Shown piece by piece: positions 12,308-24,658 of a stretch of DNA of 64,000 nt. The position numbers and the translations under genes were made by a program. The notes beneath the pieces were generated by a model that saw only the letters and a program-made list of their open reading frames with translations, was not told the origin of the DNA and did no database searches. The stretch is from Elysia chlorotica. Lineage: Eukaryota; Mollusca; Gastropoda; Plakobranchidae. The stretch lies in contig RQTK01000508.1 of assembly GCA_003991915.1 (NCBI GenBank), positions 42,501 through 106,500 of the forward strand, given 5' to 3'. Within the stretch, counting starts at the first letter, position 1; each line of letters starts with the position of its first letter.

Positions 12308-14809
12308 TTTAGTTTAAGAGTAACTAAGAAACAAACCTGAAAGTGAGAGGGAAATGCAACAGTGAATCTAGATTTAAGTTAATAATACATGTATTTGCAT
12401 TCACTCATGCTTGTCAGTTCTAATTTTGTTGTATAACCAGACATGATTATAAATCTCCAAATTTCTTTCCAAGGTTCTCTTAACGTAATGTGAATGTTTA
12501 ATCTGTACTACTCAATAGCTAATAAAATGTATGACTTAAAGGTTATAAATATTATAATTAGATATCTATCTTGACTTGTAGTTGTACAAAAGTTGTTTTC
12601 TTTATTCAAGTTCATGCCAGGCAAGGCATTAATAAACCTCAAATTATATTATTTGAGACTCACTCATTCTCAGTGAATTACTACATGTGTGACTAGCTAT
12701 TTGGACACACAGTCCGACAAATTTTTTTTTTTTTAAACATACATATTTTCAGATGACACTTTAAATTTGCTCCCGCTGTGCTTTAGATATGTACTTAGTC
12801 CACTAAAATTAATGAACTAGCCTGGAGTCCTTGTTGTTATTTCCAACACTGAGTGGCACAACACTAGGATGCGAGACAATAATTGAAACCACCTAGGTTT
12901 GAATTATATCTTAAAATTGTTTTTTTTTTATTAAAGTAATTACAAAAAACAAAGAATACATAAAGTACCATGCAGAGATATCACAATTATGACAAAACTG
13001 AATGTAATAACTTCAGCTAATTTTTAATCTTAAACAAAAATTGAGATGTCCAAAACAAGTGGCCAAAATACATAGACTCTTTAGAATTAAAAGTCTTTTA
13101 GAAGACCAATGGATCTCGGATTTCAAGATCTGGCACTCTTACAGTTTGTTGGTACAGGTCTCCTTAGATCCGATACATTTTCATGAGTTGTGTTTGTGCA
13201 TTGTAGATATGCCCTATCTATCTAAAGCCTAAACCTCTTAGTCTATAGGCCTAATTTTCTAAATTTTGTTAAGGAAGTATAGATCTCTAAGCCATACTTA
13301 TGGCACTGTTCAAGTGTTACAATCCCTCACCGGTGGAAAACAGGCTGGAATCGATTAAATTAAAATAAACAGTAATAAAAATTAAAATGATGAACAAAAT
13401 ATCTTTCCTCCCTGACTTTGTTTAATTATTTCATAATTGTATGCTAATTGTTATTGACATGAAATATTTGAGATAGTGGTCTCCGCCTAAGAACATGCAC
13501 CTCAGGAGATAAGAAAAAAAGAGTTCTTAAACGGGCGGGTTCTTACGTTTATTTGGAAAGGGGCATTACTGAGTAAATGTCAAGAAGCCCCATGGATTGC
13601 TTTATCTCACTTGTTTGTGATAAAACACACCTTGCGTTATTTTTCAAGGCCCACCTACTCTTCAATGATTGGATGTCCAGTCTCTCATTATGAAACGATT
13701 ACAGTGCCCACCTATGATTTTCAGTCTAAAGCAGACTGATGTACAATTCACACCATGTCAAACTCTTTGATTTTCCTGGTAATTTTCAGCTGCTAGACTT
13801 ATAGGTGCCAGGAGTTAATGTGAAAAAATAATGGCGGAAAAAATTTGTTTGATTTAACACCAGATGGTTCTTCACCCTAGTCCCACCAATGTGTGCAAAG
13901 CTCCTAGCGTTCCACGATCAAGGCTCTGCTTAAGGGAAAAAAAATGTAATTTGGCAAGTTGAAAAACTGGAGTCAGCGAGCATTCGATTGGAGGTTGTGT
14001 ACTCTTAGACCACCACAATGGTGAAGGTGCTGGGGTGGGGGAAAGAAAGAGAGAGAGAGAGTGATAAAGGGAGGAAAGGGAGGTCACGAAAAAAGAGAAA
14101 AAGAAGAGATAGAGAGAGGAGGGAGAGAGAGAGATAGAACAAATGACTTTAAAAAGTTTAACAAGGAATTGTATGAAGGCACACTGCGTGAACGGTCAAC
14201 TCTTACTTTGTGGTCAGTGCAATTGCCATGATTCTTATTCTAGAGAAGCCAGATGTTCACACCTGCATGTCAAACTTTTTGAGTTCTTTGACCATCGACT
14301 AAGCAAGGAGCTGACAAAAGGGAAAGGAAGATTTGTTTGATTTCGACCAGGTGGATTAACGGCTTTACCGCTCTTCTACATCAGTGTACATATCTAGATA
14401 GATATATAGATAGAAACGATCAACACTTATGTTAAGGGATCAGAATAATGAATTTAATTTAATGAAATTAAATTCATGAAATCGAACAAACAGCCATACG
14501 ATTGGATATCGCTTTTCCTTAGACGTCTGCGCCACTGTGAGAGAGGGAGAGAGAGAAAGAAAGAAGGAAAAAATAAATAAAGAGAGATATTGGAGAGACG
14601 GAAATATAGAGGGTGAGAGAGAAAGAAAGAGTGGGAGTGAGAGTGTCAGAGATATAAAAGAAAAAAGAGTAGAAAAAGAAAGAATAGTGAGATAAAGAAA
14701 GGGTAGAAGGAAAAGAGAGAGACGAATAGAGAGGGGGAAAAGAGTGAGGGAGAAAAAGAGAGAAATTAGAGCAAAAGGGAGGGAGAGAGAGAGAGAGAGG
14801 GTTGGGTTA

Positions 14810-15045
14810 GTTTAAAGTCCAACAGCAGCACTATAGGCTATATTGTGGACAGGCCCCAAGACGGACGTTTGACAATTTTATGTGCTGCCACACACAAGAC
14901 AGGGCGGGGATACCATGACCCCTGTCTCAGCCGGTCACATTATACTGACACCAACCCAACCAGTAGGGAACGCAACAGCCAGGATTCGAACTCGGGACCT
15001 TTTGCGTCGGAAGCCAATGTTCTACCCCTGGACCACCACGCCCCC
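14810..15045 (-). mobile_element. tRNA-derived SINE, near full length
   Basis: On the minus strand the element starts at about 15045 with a tRNA-like head containing an A-box-like GGTCCAGGGGTAGAAC and a B-box GAGTTCGAATCC. A central domain follows, CCCTACTGGTTGGGT plus GTGTCAGTATAATGTGACCG, then a tail with TGGCAGCACATAAAATTGT and TATAGCCTATAGTGCTGC. It ends in a CT-rich tract (GA-rich on the plus strand, about 14548..14800). It is the reference for other copies in the window. Confidence 0.85.
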
Positions 15046-15152
15046 AAGATAGTGAGGAAAAAAAAGCCTGTACCCTTTAGTGACTGACACATAATTTGAG
15101 TAACAGTTGTAGGAGTGGTGGGCGGGATTAACGAAATTGGGGTGCTTGTTTA

Positions 15153-15310
15153 ATGGTCAAGGTGGGCGAACTGGCTCATGTGGTAGAGCGTTGGCATCCA
15201 GATCAGGAGGTTCTCAGATCTAACCCAACAATCGGCAGATCAGATTTATTTGTCCGATGTTCGTCCCCCGTAACTGGTTGGGTCAGTGTTAGTATAATCA
15301 TAATGAGACA
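15153..15310 (+). mobile_element. tRNA-headed SINE, second subfamily
   Basis: AACTGGCTCATGTGGTAGAG looks like a tRNA A-box region. The diverged B-box and the following AACTGGTTGGGTCAGTGTTA then AGTATAATCATAATGAGAC match the shared central domain. It lies head to head with the copy at 14.8-15.0 kb. Confidence 0.65.
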
Positions 15311-15893
15311 AGATCTATCTATCATATCTATAAGACTAGGCTACCTTAGATCTCTAAAAAAAGCTTCAGTATCTGAAACACTTTTAAAATAAAGGGACGT
15401 ATCGAACATAGATCTAGATCTATACAGTAATACTTTTTTTTGCGAGTAGATCTAAATTATATTATTATTAGGCCCTACAACGTCGAGAAATCTAAAATTA
15501 TAGACCATCTTAAATTAGATCAAGCTCAACAGTTCATAATCAATTCACTTTAACGTTTATTTGTCGTAGATCTAGATATAGTGTCTTCTCGAAACCATCG
15601 CCATACAGTGGCATTGCCACACCTACTCAGACACTCACTGCATTCACTTCGAGTTGACATCGACAGATTACTAGATCTAAATCCCATCAAAGTATCATGC
15701 CTACTGAACTCTACAGTCTTTCATCCATCGAGTCAATCAACTCAAACTCACTTCAGTCACTTAGTTGCACTTTCTACTTTCTGTTTCTAAAATTTAGAAC
15801 GATTTAATGCAGTCTATAGCGGTCCAAAATTGGATCGGAAAAGGGCCAGAACGCCCCTTTCTTCATAAGACTGGTAGAGAATGGTTGAAAAGA

Positions 15894-15985
15894 ATTCGTG
15901 GGTATTGTGGAGTGGGAATAGCTGGATGATTCTAGACGAATTTGAACTGTGCTAAAATTCAAAATTAATAAATTATGTCTCTTCA
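15894..15985. repeat. Diverged direct repeat, copy 1
   Basis: ATTCGTGGGTATTGTGG...AGCTGGATGATT...TGTGCTAAA matches 16265..16360 in order and orientation, offset about 370. Confidence 0.55.
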
Positions 15986-16264
15986 GATTCCGTATCTTTA
16001 GAAAGAGATACAATGTACCTGGCTGTGAGAAACCCTTGAAGGAAATCATTGTAAACACTTGGCTTGTTTTCTCGTTTTTTGCCTTTGATTCCCCGGGTAT
16101 TTCTAATAATGTTTGTTTACTCTGGACATTTTTCTGTCATAAGAAATATCTCTATAACCGAAAGATTATGCTCACGTAAATCTATGACACTTGTCTAATG
16201 TATCGCATATTTCCGCTAAAAAGCCTTTATCAATATCATATCAATTTTGGGTTTAGCTCCATTA

Positions 16265-16360
16265 TTCGTGGGTATTGTTGTACGGACAAAGCTGGAGGAT
16301 TACAGATACACTGTAAATGAGAAGTGTGCTAAAGGTAAACTTAAAATTAGGTTTCTTCAG
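16265..16360. repeat. Diverged direct repeat, copy 2
   Basis: ATTCGTGGGTATTGTTG...AGCTGGAGGATT...TGTGCTAAAGG matches the copy at 15.9 kb. Confidence 0.55.
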
Positions 16361-18569
16361 AGTAGGCCTATATACTTTTACAAAGTAAGGGATAGCAAGG
16401 AAATTATATTTTTCATACGTTGAGACCCCTTCTTTGAACGGAAAAAATCATTAAGTACAGTCGTGATTAATGAGCATGACTACATTTAGAGTCATTCGGG
16501 ATCGGGCACGAAAATGAGCATTATATTCCGCAAAAGAATAAGAACAAAACTAATATGTCTATTTACATCTAGATCTACATCCAGATAGGCCAAGGCCATA
16601 TAGGTTATATCCTTGCCAATCTAAGGGTTAACTATGTCGGAAAAATCTTTTTTAAAAAAACAAAAACAACAACAAAAACAAAAATACTTAATTTAAAACG
16701 TTCAAATTCGATAAAAATTTCCATTTGCGTTACAATCCATACATGTGTGATTTTGTTTTACTTTTTTCTTTTGAACACACCTCATTTTTTCTACAACTAT
16801 TACTAAAATTTTCGGCCGGTAGTCGCGGTGAAAATAAGATGGATTGATAATTATGGTTGATAACATTGATTAATTAAAAATTGATTAGGCGTTTGGTGTT
16901 ATTAGTTTATGACTCTAAAATTGTCTGGCCTATTTGTAATCTACTGTAAAATTTGGGGTTTTAGGGTGGAGCGGTTTGGATTTTATCGCATGTCTAAGTT
17001 TGAGACAAAGACAATTATATATAGGGCCTAGATAAGATGAATTAGATAAACTCAGATTTCTGTGGATAAACTTTATTGACCCCAGGGAATTTTGAACTGT
17101 AAACAGTAAACAGTGCAGTGAGCAATCAGTGCGACATTAAAAGTTATGAGCATTTACACTAACGTATATTTCTTTTAGCGCACCACTCGAAAGATAATAA
17201 GGTATAAGGTTACATGAAGTAAGTAAACCTCTTGGCCAGAAAATGCACGTCGAAAAAAACAACAACAAAGTAACGCTAAACAATTGCGTAGTAAAAGAGT
17301 AAATTCTTGTCAACGGAAACATCATTGAGACTCAAAACCATTATACACAACACACCTAATTAAGAAAAGAATTGAACTCGGATGGAGTGCTTTTGAAAAG
17401 TACAGTCACATTCTGTTGAACAGAGAGACAAGTCACAATTATAAAGGAAAGGCTGATGGATATTACATATGACATAATTATGCTTCAGAAACTCTAAAAC
17501 TCATTAAATTTTAGATTCTCTACATACGGAGAAAGATTAAAAAACATGATTGGTGTATACTTGCTTGACCATAAAACTAACAAATTAAGGACATCAAGAT
17601 TCAAAATCAAATAATCAAAGCAAAGATGGGCTGACCATGTTGCCAGAATGTGAGACATTCGATAGACACTCAAATACACACAAAAAAATGTTGATTACAA
17701 ACAAACAAAAAAAACAAAAACCGCAACATTATTTTCCTTTAAGTCGAAAATTCACGTTTCTTGTTGGGTCTCTTAATTTCGGTGGTTAATAAATTGAACT
17801 AAGCATAGGTCTATGTGTCAATATTTTTAAATTTGTCAAAGGAAAAGCAAACTATTATTTGGTATTTAATGATGGCCTGTGAAATAGCCCTTGATTTCCC
17901 TGATGATGTTCATCGTCAAACATCTCAAGAAGTAAGTTTACATGCACTAGTTAACCCTGCACCTACAAAGTATTATGATCTAACAACAAGTACTATGCCG
18001 GTTTGCTTTAACTCCGTTTAGAAAGATACAAATCACTTCACTTCGTTGATTTAGAGGGTTTTTGTTGATATTGTTATGATATCAATTTTAATTATTATAA
18101 GCTCTATTGTACATATTAAAAGCCCTTTCAAACCAAAATCAAATTGATAACAAAAACATTAAAATTTGATAAAACAGGCATAGATCGCGGCTATTAATCT
18201 TCTTAAAAACAGCACTAACAACCGACAATGCGAATTATCACAAAATAAATAGTTACAGTAACACAGTCAGAGGATTTGCGATAAGCTTCCCTTTTAATAG
18301 CATGGCAGTAAACACCAAAAAAATTGTATCAAACTAGGGTACTAGATCGCTAAAATCTGTGCAGGTGAACTGACAAAATAATGATGCCCTCAGATTAAAG
18401 GAAAATAAAAATATTTCTTTACAAAAACGCCTACATATTGAAAGCCGATTCAATTCTCTCTCTAGGCAGAATCTTCTCTTTCTTTATTTGAAATCCGTCT
18501 TGATTCAGATTGATCTTCGTCTAGATTGGATGTTTCATGTACAAATACTTGTTGAAAAGTTGTAAAGCG

Positions 18570-19625
18570 TCATTTTTTTCTTCCTTGAAAAGACAGTAGA
18601 AATAAAAACATTTCTCTATATCTGGTGTTACATTTGTAGTATACAAATATGTTCACAGATGCGTTTATGAATGAGAAAGATATGCTAACGTTCTTACATA
18701 AAATAAACAAATATGCCAGCCGTCCACCGTCGTTGAATTCCGGTTCCAAGAGACGAGCCGTTGACACAAGCAGGTACGGAAAATGGGAAAAAATAAAAAT
18801 GGTGCAAACAAGGACAACCGATTTGATTACTTGAAGATCCTTAGCCTGGTACTGGCTTTGTTTGGATTCTTTTTCGCCTGTTGAACCAGAACATTGAGGT
18901 ACTTGGGCTGTAACTGACTGCCGAATCTTTGATGCCTTGAACAGTTTGGAACTGAGGATAAAGATGCATGCCACCATAATGATGTAGTTGACATAGATGA
19001 CACCTCCTCTATTTATGGTATCGTTAATCTGTAACATCGTTTTAAAAGTTGGGATCGCGGCCAGGTACGCAACTGAAACATTCGTCACAGGATCGGTACG
19101 AAAGGAAACTTTGAAAATCATCAGAACGGGAATCCTGAGAGCCACGGCGAGCACTACAAGAAACAAAATCCATTTAATTGTCCTCGATTTCGTGAATACA
19201 AGCTTAAACTTGAGTGGCATGGCTACGCATGCGCATCGTAAAACTCCCAAAGAGACAGAGATAAAGGAGGATATATCGTAAACTGTAACGGCTGGCCAAT
19301 ATGGCAGGATATACAACAAGTATTGGTCAAATGGCCACGGGTAGTCTGCAGCGTGAGCGACAATAAACAACCCGCACATTTTGGGCGTTATGAGAATGAG
19401 GTAAGTGAGGTCAGATATCGACAGGGAGAACAGTAAGGTTGAAACGTTGTCCTTGACCCCAATCTTGAGGAAAACGATAATATTGGTGATGTTAGACATA
19501 AAACCGAATGTGATAATGAAAGGCCACATTGTTGTTATAACTTTTAAACCTATGTCATATTCCCGAACGTAGGGAAATCCTATATCACCAGTTGATAAGT
19601 TGGAAAATGCCGGTTCCATTGTCAA
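18570..19625 (-). CDS. Rhodopsin-like GPCR, gastropod chemosensory-receptor type
   Basis: One uninterrupted 351-aa frame with seven hydrophobic segments at about 28-54, 61-83, 103-128, 150-172, 208-226, 267-290 and 304-328. An N-glycosylation sequon sits in the short N-terminus (NLS, residue 9). The DRY position reads LRCACVAMPLKFK (129-141) and TM7 ends NASVNIFVYYKCNTRYRE, a form I associate with the large intronless chemosensory receptor families of Aplysia and freshwater snails. It would act in the plasma membrane, probably of sensory cells; the ligand is unknown. No cysteine is present at the outer end of TM3 or in extracellular loop 2, so the usual class A disulfide cannot form. The start ATG at 19625 is followed by a second at codon 3. 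No neighbouring paralogue was seen. Peptide-receptor function is an alternative. Confidence 0.88.
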   Translation of the reverse strand: MTMEPAFSNLSTGDIGFPYVREYDIGLKVITTMWPFIITFGFMSNITNIIVFLKIGVKDNVSTLLFSLSISDLTYLILITPKMCGLFIVAHAADYPWPFDQYLLYILPYWPAVTVYDISSFISVSLGVLRCACVAMPLKFKLVFTKSRTIKWILFLVVLAVALRIPVLMIFKVSFRTDPVTNVSVAYLAAIPTFKTMLQINDTINRGGVIYVNYIIMVACIFILSSKLFKASKIRQSVTAQVPQCSGSTGEKESKQSQYQAKDLQVIKSVVLVCTIFIFSHFPYLLVSTARLLEPEFNDGGRLAYLFILCKNVSISFSFINASVNIFVYYKCNTRYREMFLFLLSFQGRKK

Positions 19626-21639
19626 ACTGACCAGTTCCTTTAGGTATTTTCTAACCTCAGGTTGGTTAAAATTTTCAAACAGCTTTGCTATTTAATGTTC
19701 TCTGATTGTTATCAATGCAACTGTTTTCTGCAGAATATCTTGGGAAATATAAAGCATTACCACCAATCCATAAAGGTAAAAAATTATAAATGACTTTACT
19801 ATTTTGCCAGAGCTCACTGGTCGACATTTCTCTAATTAAGAGGGCATCAATAATTTGATTTCTTTGTTAGCAGATGATTTGCAGCAATAAGACGCCGATG
19901 GCCTACTTTCTTTCAGCAGCTTTCAACTGTTACGAGCAGCTAAGTTAGACGTTCACAAGTCCTAGGTCTGTGACCTTTATTAAGTTAATTCCTCTTCTAA
20001 TGTAATGCAACTTTTTCTTACCAAAATAATAAGGTTCTCAGTTCCAGTTTATGGATTGCAGAATCAATTTTACAGTTTCATCAAACAAAAAAAGATATAC
20101 ATGTTTTTCTCAATTAGGCTTAGACTAACATCTTTAAAACCTTTTCTCTTGGTTATGGAGAAAAGGTCGTGGTATGTATGCTCACGATTATTTGTTATTA
20201 AAAAGCCATAAAATAATTTTTTCTAGGTCACCTCATTGCGAAAAATATAAATTATATTGAGTTCTTATCCGAAAGCTCCAACCGCAACTATCGAGATATA
20301 CCAATTACTAGTGAATTCAATCATTGTTCGTAATTACAAAAGATAATGAGAGTATGCCCCCCCCCCTACCCCCCACACACACACACATTAATTTTGCAGT
20401 GCAGTTTACTCCGGAAAGGTGCATGCTATCAATAATCAAGTACCCAGACAAAAGCTTATTAGAATTTTTACGACGACTCCGGTGGAAAATAATTGAGTAA
20501 AAAGGTTTAATTATTTCATTGCTTAAAAAGAAAGTGTTTCCCCAACCCCATCTTAGCCGTACAGTCAGTTTACTTTGACACAATAAGGATCCTACTAGTT
20601 CGAACTAATGCCACATTTTTCTGGTGCCAGTTTCTCTCAGTAATCGTTATGTCATTACTAGAAGCAGGCCACACATACTTTATACAAAGTATCTACGAAT
20701 CTAGGATTTCGTTCTTTCACATTTTAATTGGCGTTTTGATAATTTTGATTATACATGTATTCTTTGCATAATATTTTTTAATCACAAGTTTCACGAAGGT
20801 ATGTTTTCTTATCCTGCTTACAGACTTAAAATACTGAATAGAAAAAGGTGAATCGTCCTTCCCTTATTATATATTTACTTTGTGGATCTTCTTGATATAA
20901 TTATTTCTGCATGTTTAAATATACACTAGTATATTTCATCACTTTTATTCCTTATTCGCAAACAATATCTTTTTATTTAGTCTCCTACTTTTTCTTGTTC
21001 TCCTCAAATCTATTTTGTGTGCGTGTGTGTGGTTTGTTCTCCTCATTACATGTATTCTCCGTCATTCTCTTTTTTTTTCTTATTTTGCGTACAGCAAACT
21101 TTTACTTTTGTATCTATATTATGTATATAATTATAGTAATTATCCCTGCACAACTTTTCTCTTACCCTCTCTTATTGTGAGTGTGTTTTCACTCGTACAC
21201 CGATATCAACACGGTTAGAGTTGTTCATTGTCATAATTCACATGCGTAACAGTAACACCACAACGTGCTGTGTCTTTTCTTTAGCCACATATTTTATATG
21301 CTTTAACTTCGAGACTTAAAAGAGTAGGCCTTTTTTGATATTTTAAGAGCCATCAGCCTTGTGAGGTCTTAATGAATGTGTTTGAAGTACCAAGTGTTGG
21401 GCTGACTATTTGGGCGATCAGTGTCATGGATTCAGAACCGTATCATTTTAATATTATTAATGAAATATTATATTATTTAATATGTAAGTGCTTATTCTCA
21501 TCTCAATTTCTTTTCTATAATTAGTAATCGACACATCTTTGGACAGAGAAAGCAAAGCTCTCGCTAATTTAACATCTCCTAAATCTCAGGGAAGATTGTT
21601 TACGACGACGGGACTCCAGAGAGGACCGCCCTGGACTTT

Positions 21640-21745
21640 GTCATAATTATTATACTGACACTGATCCAACCACCAATTAGGCGGCGTTCTGTAGGGAATT
21701 GAATCCGCAAACATTCGATCAGAGGCCGAGAACTTTAACCATAAA
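21640..21745 (-). mobile_element. SINE head fragment (diverged)
   Basis: Plus strand TATTATACTGACACTGATCC, CAGTAGG-like and GAATTGAATCCGCAAAC match reversed central domain and B-box of the family; the rest is decayed. Confidence 0.6.
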
Positions 21746-21859
21746 TTCCATATGCAAAACTGTCAGAGAATATACTTATATATATTCCGATGTCAGACAC
21801 TGTCTACAATGATTAGACACCTCCAAACAGTGTCATAGAGGTAGCCATATTATGGGTCT

Positions 21860-22160
21860 TTTTATACACCCCACAACATTTCAATGCCCCACAGCAAACT
21901 CAAATATAGAAAAACGTCTCATAAAATCGCCATCTCTAAGTATATATATATATATATATATACGGAAACGGAGCATTTTGTGGGGTTTTCTACATGAGAG
22001 TGTGTTATGGGGCATGATTTTGTGGAGCATTTTGTATATTACTGTGGGGTTTTATATATACACTTATATAGGCCCCGCAACAGATACATGACTCACAATA
22101 ATGTTTGACATCGAAATTTAAGGATGCCCCGGAAAATTCAATATATGCCCCACAAACGAT
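21860..22160. repeat. Inverted CCCCACA / TGTGGGG motif cluster around (TA)n
   Basis: Left of a (TA)n run (about 21941..21961) are CCCCACAACATTT and AATGCCCCACA. Right of it are GAGCATTTTGTGGGG, TTATGGGGCATG, GGAGCATTTTG and TGTGGGGTTTT, then ATGCCCCGG and ATGCCCCACAAAC again in left-hand orientation. Possibly a decayed foldback element. Confidence 0.5.
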
Positions 22161-23099
22161 TGTATTTTACCTTTGCTACATACAACTTGAATTCTTCTTC
22201 GCAGGCACCGTTTCATTTGTTCTGAAGCTCGACTGCACATTTTGAGACATTTACTGTATTATTTTGTTTAGTTTAGTAATCGAAGTTGGATATTTATACT
22301 CATTCTTTATGTCATGCTCCAGGTTGTTACGCAGAATTTTTATGCCACCACGTGTACATATAATAAATCAAATTTTAAAAAAACATTGAGACCCTACTTA
22401 GTTACCAAAAAAGAATATTAATTCGAGCTGCCTTTTCGCAGACTCCACATCACAAGAATTTGATGCATTGCAAGTTTTTGACTATGTCGAAATCTTACGA
22501 CTTTGGAGTTCACTTTTATACCTCTTAAGCACTCATTTAAAGCATTTCCATTAATCTTGTTATATAGAAGATGCGCTAAAATAGTTTTGCAATATTAATG
22601 TGCAACAAAAAAAGATGGTATTATTTTTATTCATTGTTCAAAGCCCAAATTTTGACGATTGTCTCATTTTGAAAGATTTTCATTAAAAATAATACTGCCA
22701 TCTGAAGAAAAGGCAAAATCATGTGGGGTAGTTTCTTAAACATACACATAGTAATCTTTTAATGAAGAGAACACTTTTATAAAACTAGGTAATGTTTTTG
22801 AGCGACACTGAAGTCAGGGGAAGGATATGAGTTACACATAATAAGAAATAACAAAGAAATGGTAAAAGAAAATGAAAATATTTATAATGTTTTCTATGAC
22901 AAGATCATAGTGCTGTTTCTGTCTTCCTCAATTAACCTTTCTACTTCTGTTTTATGCCTACCGGGTATTAGTCGTACTAGATCTCGTATCGTTAAATATG
23001 TCATTTTTTTCTCTCAACCGATGCTTACACAATACGCGGTTATAGTTTGACGTTTGACTTTCCCTAGCCTCTCGTTTTTTTTAGGGGGGGGGGGTAAAG

Positions 23100-23815
23100 T
23101 TATGAAGACCAGACTTTTTCATATAAGTACAATAGCAGTTTTAACTCTTTTACTCTTTCTTCTAGGGCAGTTTTTTTTTTATCTCTACCCATATGCCATT
23201 AGGTCCAGCAGCATTTCCATAATCAACAATTTGTTTCCCAACTTAGCTTTTAGAATGACACTGAAGACCCGTATATCTCTTCCGTGGCTCCAGATTCCTT
23301 TCATCTTCATAAAAGTTCAGCTATATGTGTATTCTAACCATAATTCACTAATATACTTCTCTTATCAACGGGATTACCTCCAGCTTTTGACTAAAATAAA
23401 ACACCCTGAACCTGCAAAACATGACATTTTCACGCATGCTTCCTTGACCTTTTGGTATGCACGTTTTCATTCCTATACAAGACGACTGATTGCTCTCTCC
23501 AAACATTGTTTTCTTTTTCGCTATTTTTGTATTTGATTGTTGCCTCCTAAGTTCGTTGCATATCTGCGTGTTGTCCTCGTCCTGTAATTTCATTTTCACT
23601 TTTCCACCATTGAAAGACTATGTCGTCCATCAGCCATTTCTTTCTTGTCGTACATTTCTTCACAGGAATTAAATCTTTTACTGACCCATCGCTTTGTATT
23701 GTCTCGTATCAATCTTTACCTCGTTTAATTTACAGAGATAGTTTTTGCCATCTTGAATTGTACAAAATTCTCAATTTTCCACCCATGCTTTCTGGTGTTG
23801 GGCCGTACGCTTAAA
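23100..23815 (-). mobile_element. LINE fossil: endonuclease-RT linker and start of RT
   Basis: Read on the minus strand, the stretch shows KKWLMDDIVFQWW (about 23601..23642), then basic linker sequence, then GNAAGPNGIW (about 23189..23218), which resembles the KA-GPDGI block opening many non-LTR reverse transcriptases. The spacing of about 130 codons between the two matches that architecture. The frame is broken by several stops and shifts, so this is a dead copy. Downstream RT motifs were not found to the left, so the fragment is truncated. Clade cannot be assigned. Confidence 0.55.
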
Positions 23816-24085
23816 TAAAGTTGATATCTATGGGATTCCCGTTAGATTTAAGAAATATATATTATTGTATTGTCTAAAACTGACAATATTAGGGAATTTC
23901 CGACAGTGGTTTCTTGTTGCCTTTACTCACAAGGCGATGGAAGTAGCTGGCATGTTTGGACTAAAAAAACACAAGAAAAAAAATTCATGCTTCCATAACT
24001 AATCTGCAGCATACCTTCCCTGTTTGTAGATATGCACTACAATAATATTATTGAGGCTGAGTTCAGTTGAGTTTGTTTAACGTCC

Positions 24086-24176
<91 letters not shown>
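24086..24176. repeat. (AGT)n array, about 30 units
   Basis: Perfect trinucleotide run; poly-Tyr and poly-Leu frames on the minus strand are artefacts. Confidence 0.97.
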
Positions 24177-24177
24177 T

Positions 24178-24574
24178 GTTGACTGAACCAATATTGATAA
24201 CACAATAACACAGGGAAATAATATTATAGCATCTATAATAAATAAATATCTTCGTCTCAAACTTAGACATGCGATCAAAAACAAAATCCCGCTCAACTAT
24301 AAAATCCCAAATTTTACAATAAAATTAAAATGAGCCAGAGAATATTTAAGAGTCATAAAGCTAATAACATCAATGCATAATCAATTTTTAAGTAATGAAT
24401 GTTATCAACCACAATCACCAATTCATCCGAGGGGATAGGTGAGCAGGATTAGAAAAAAACTGAGGTGCTTTTTGAGTGATCAAGCGGATTTTCTTTTTTT
24501 TTTATAGGGCAGGCCCTACTTACGAGGGTGGGTTTAGGCTCGTCGCTTAACATCTCAAAGAAAAAAACTCATTG
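24178..24574. repeat. 397-bp direct duplication, left copy
   Basis: Begins GTTGACTGAACCAATATTGA and ends in CATCTCAAAGAAAAAAACTC, and is repeated at 24921..25317 with few differences by eye. It directly follows an (AGT)n array and precedes a GA-rich tract. Confidence 0.9.
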
Positions 24575-24626
24575 AAAAAGACAGAAAAAGAAGAGAGAGA
24601 CGGCGAGATAGAAAGGGAGAGAGAGA

Positions 24627-24658
<32 letters not shown>

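Larger units (their letters stand above)
12308..18569. other. Spacer between DET1 and the GPCR gene
   Basis: GA-rich stretches at about 14037..14150 and 14548..14800, two SINEs head to head at 14.8-15.3 kb, AGATCT-rich DNA at 15.3-15.6 kb and a diverged direct repeat at 15.9/16.3 kb. No coding sequence recognised; probable DET1 upstream and 5'UTR sequence lies at its left end. Confidence 0.6.

Noticed and set aside
17895-17925. CTGATGA followed by short hairpin, possible hammerhead
   Set aside because: The second core element reads TCAAAC, not GAAAC, and stem II is not convincing.
18649-19281. Plus-strand frames at the GPCR locus
   Set aside because: Antisense shadows of the 351-codon receptor.
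23054-23536. 160-codon plus-strand frame with hydrophobic stretch
   Set aside because: The minus strand reads as LINE linker and RT start, so this is best explained as a shadow.
24037-24296. Poly-Leu and poly-Tyr open frames (also 28360..28551)
   Set aside because: They are the reverse translation of (AGT)n arrays.
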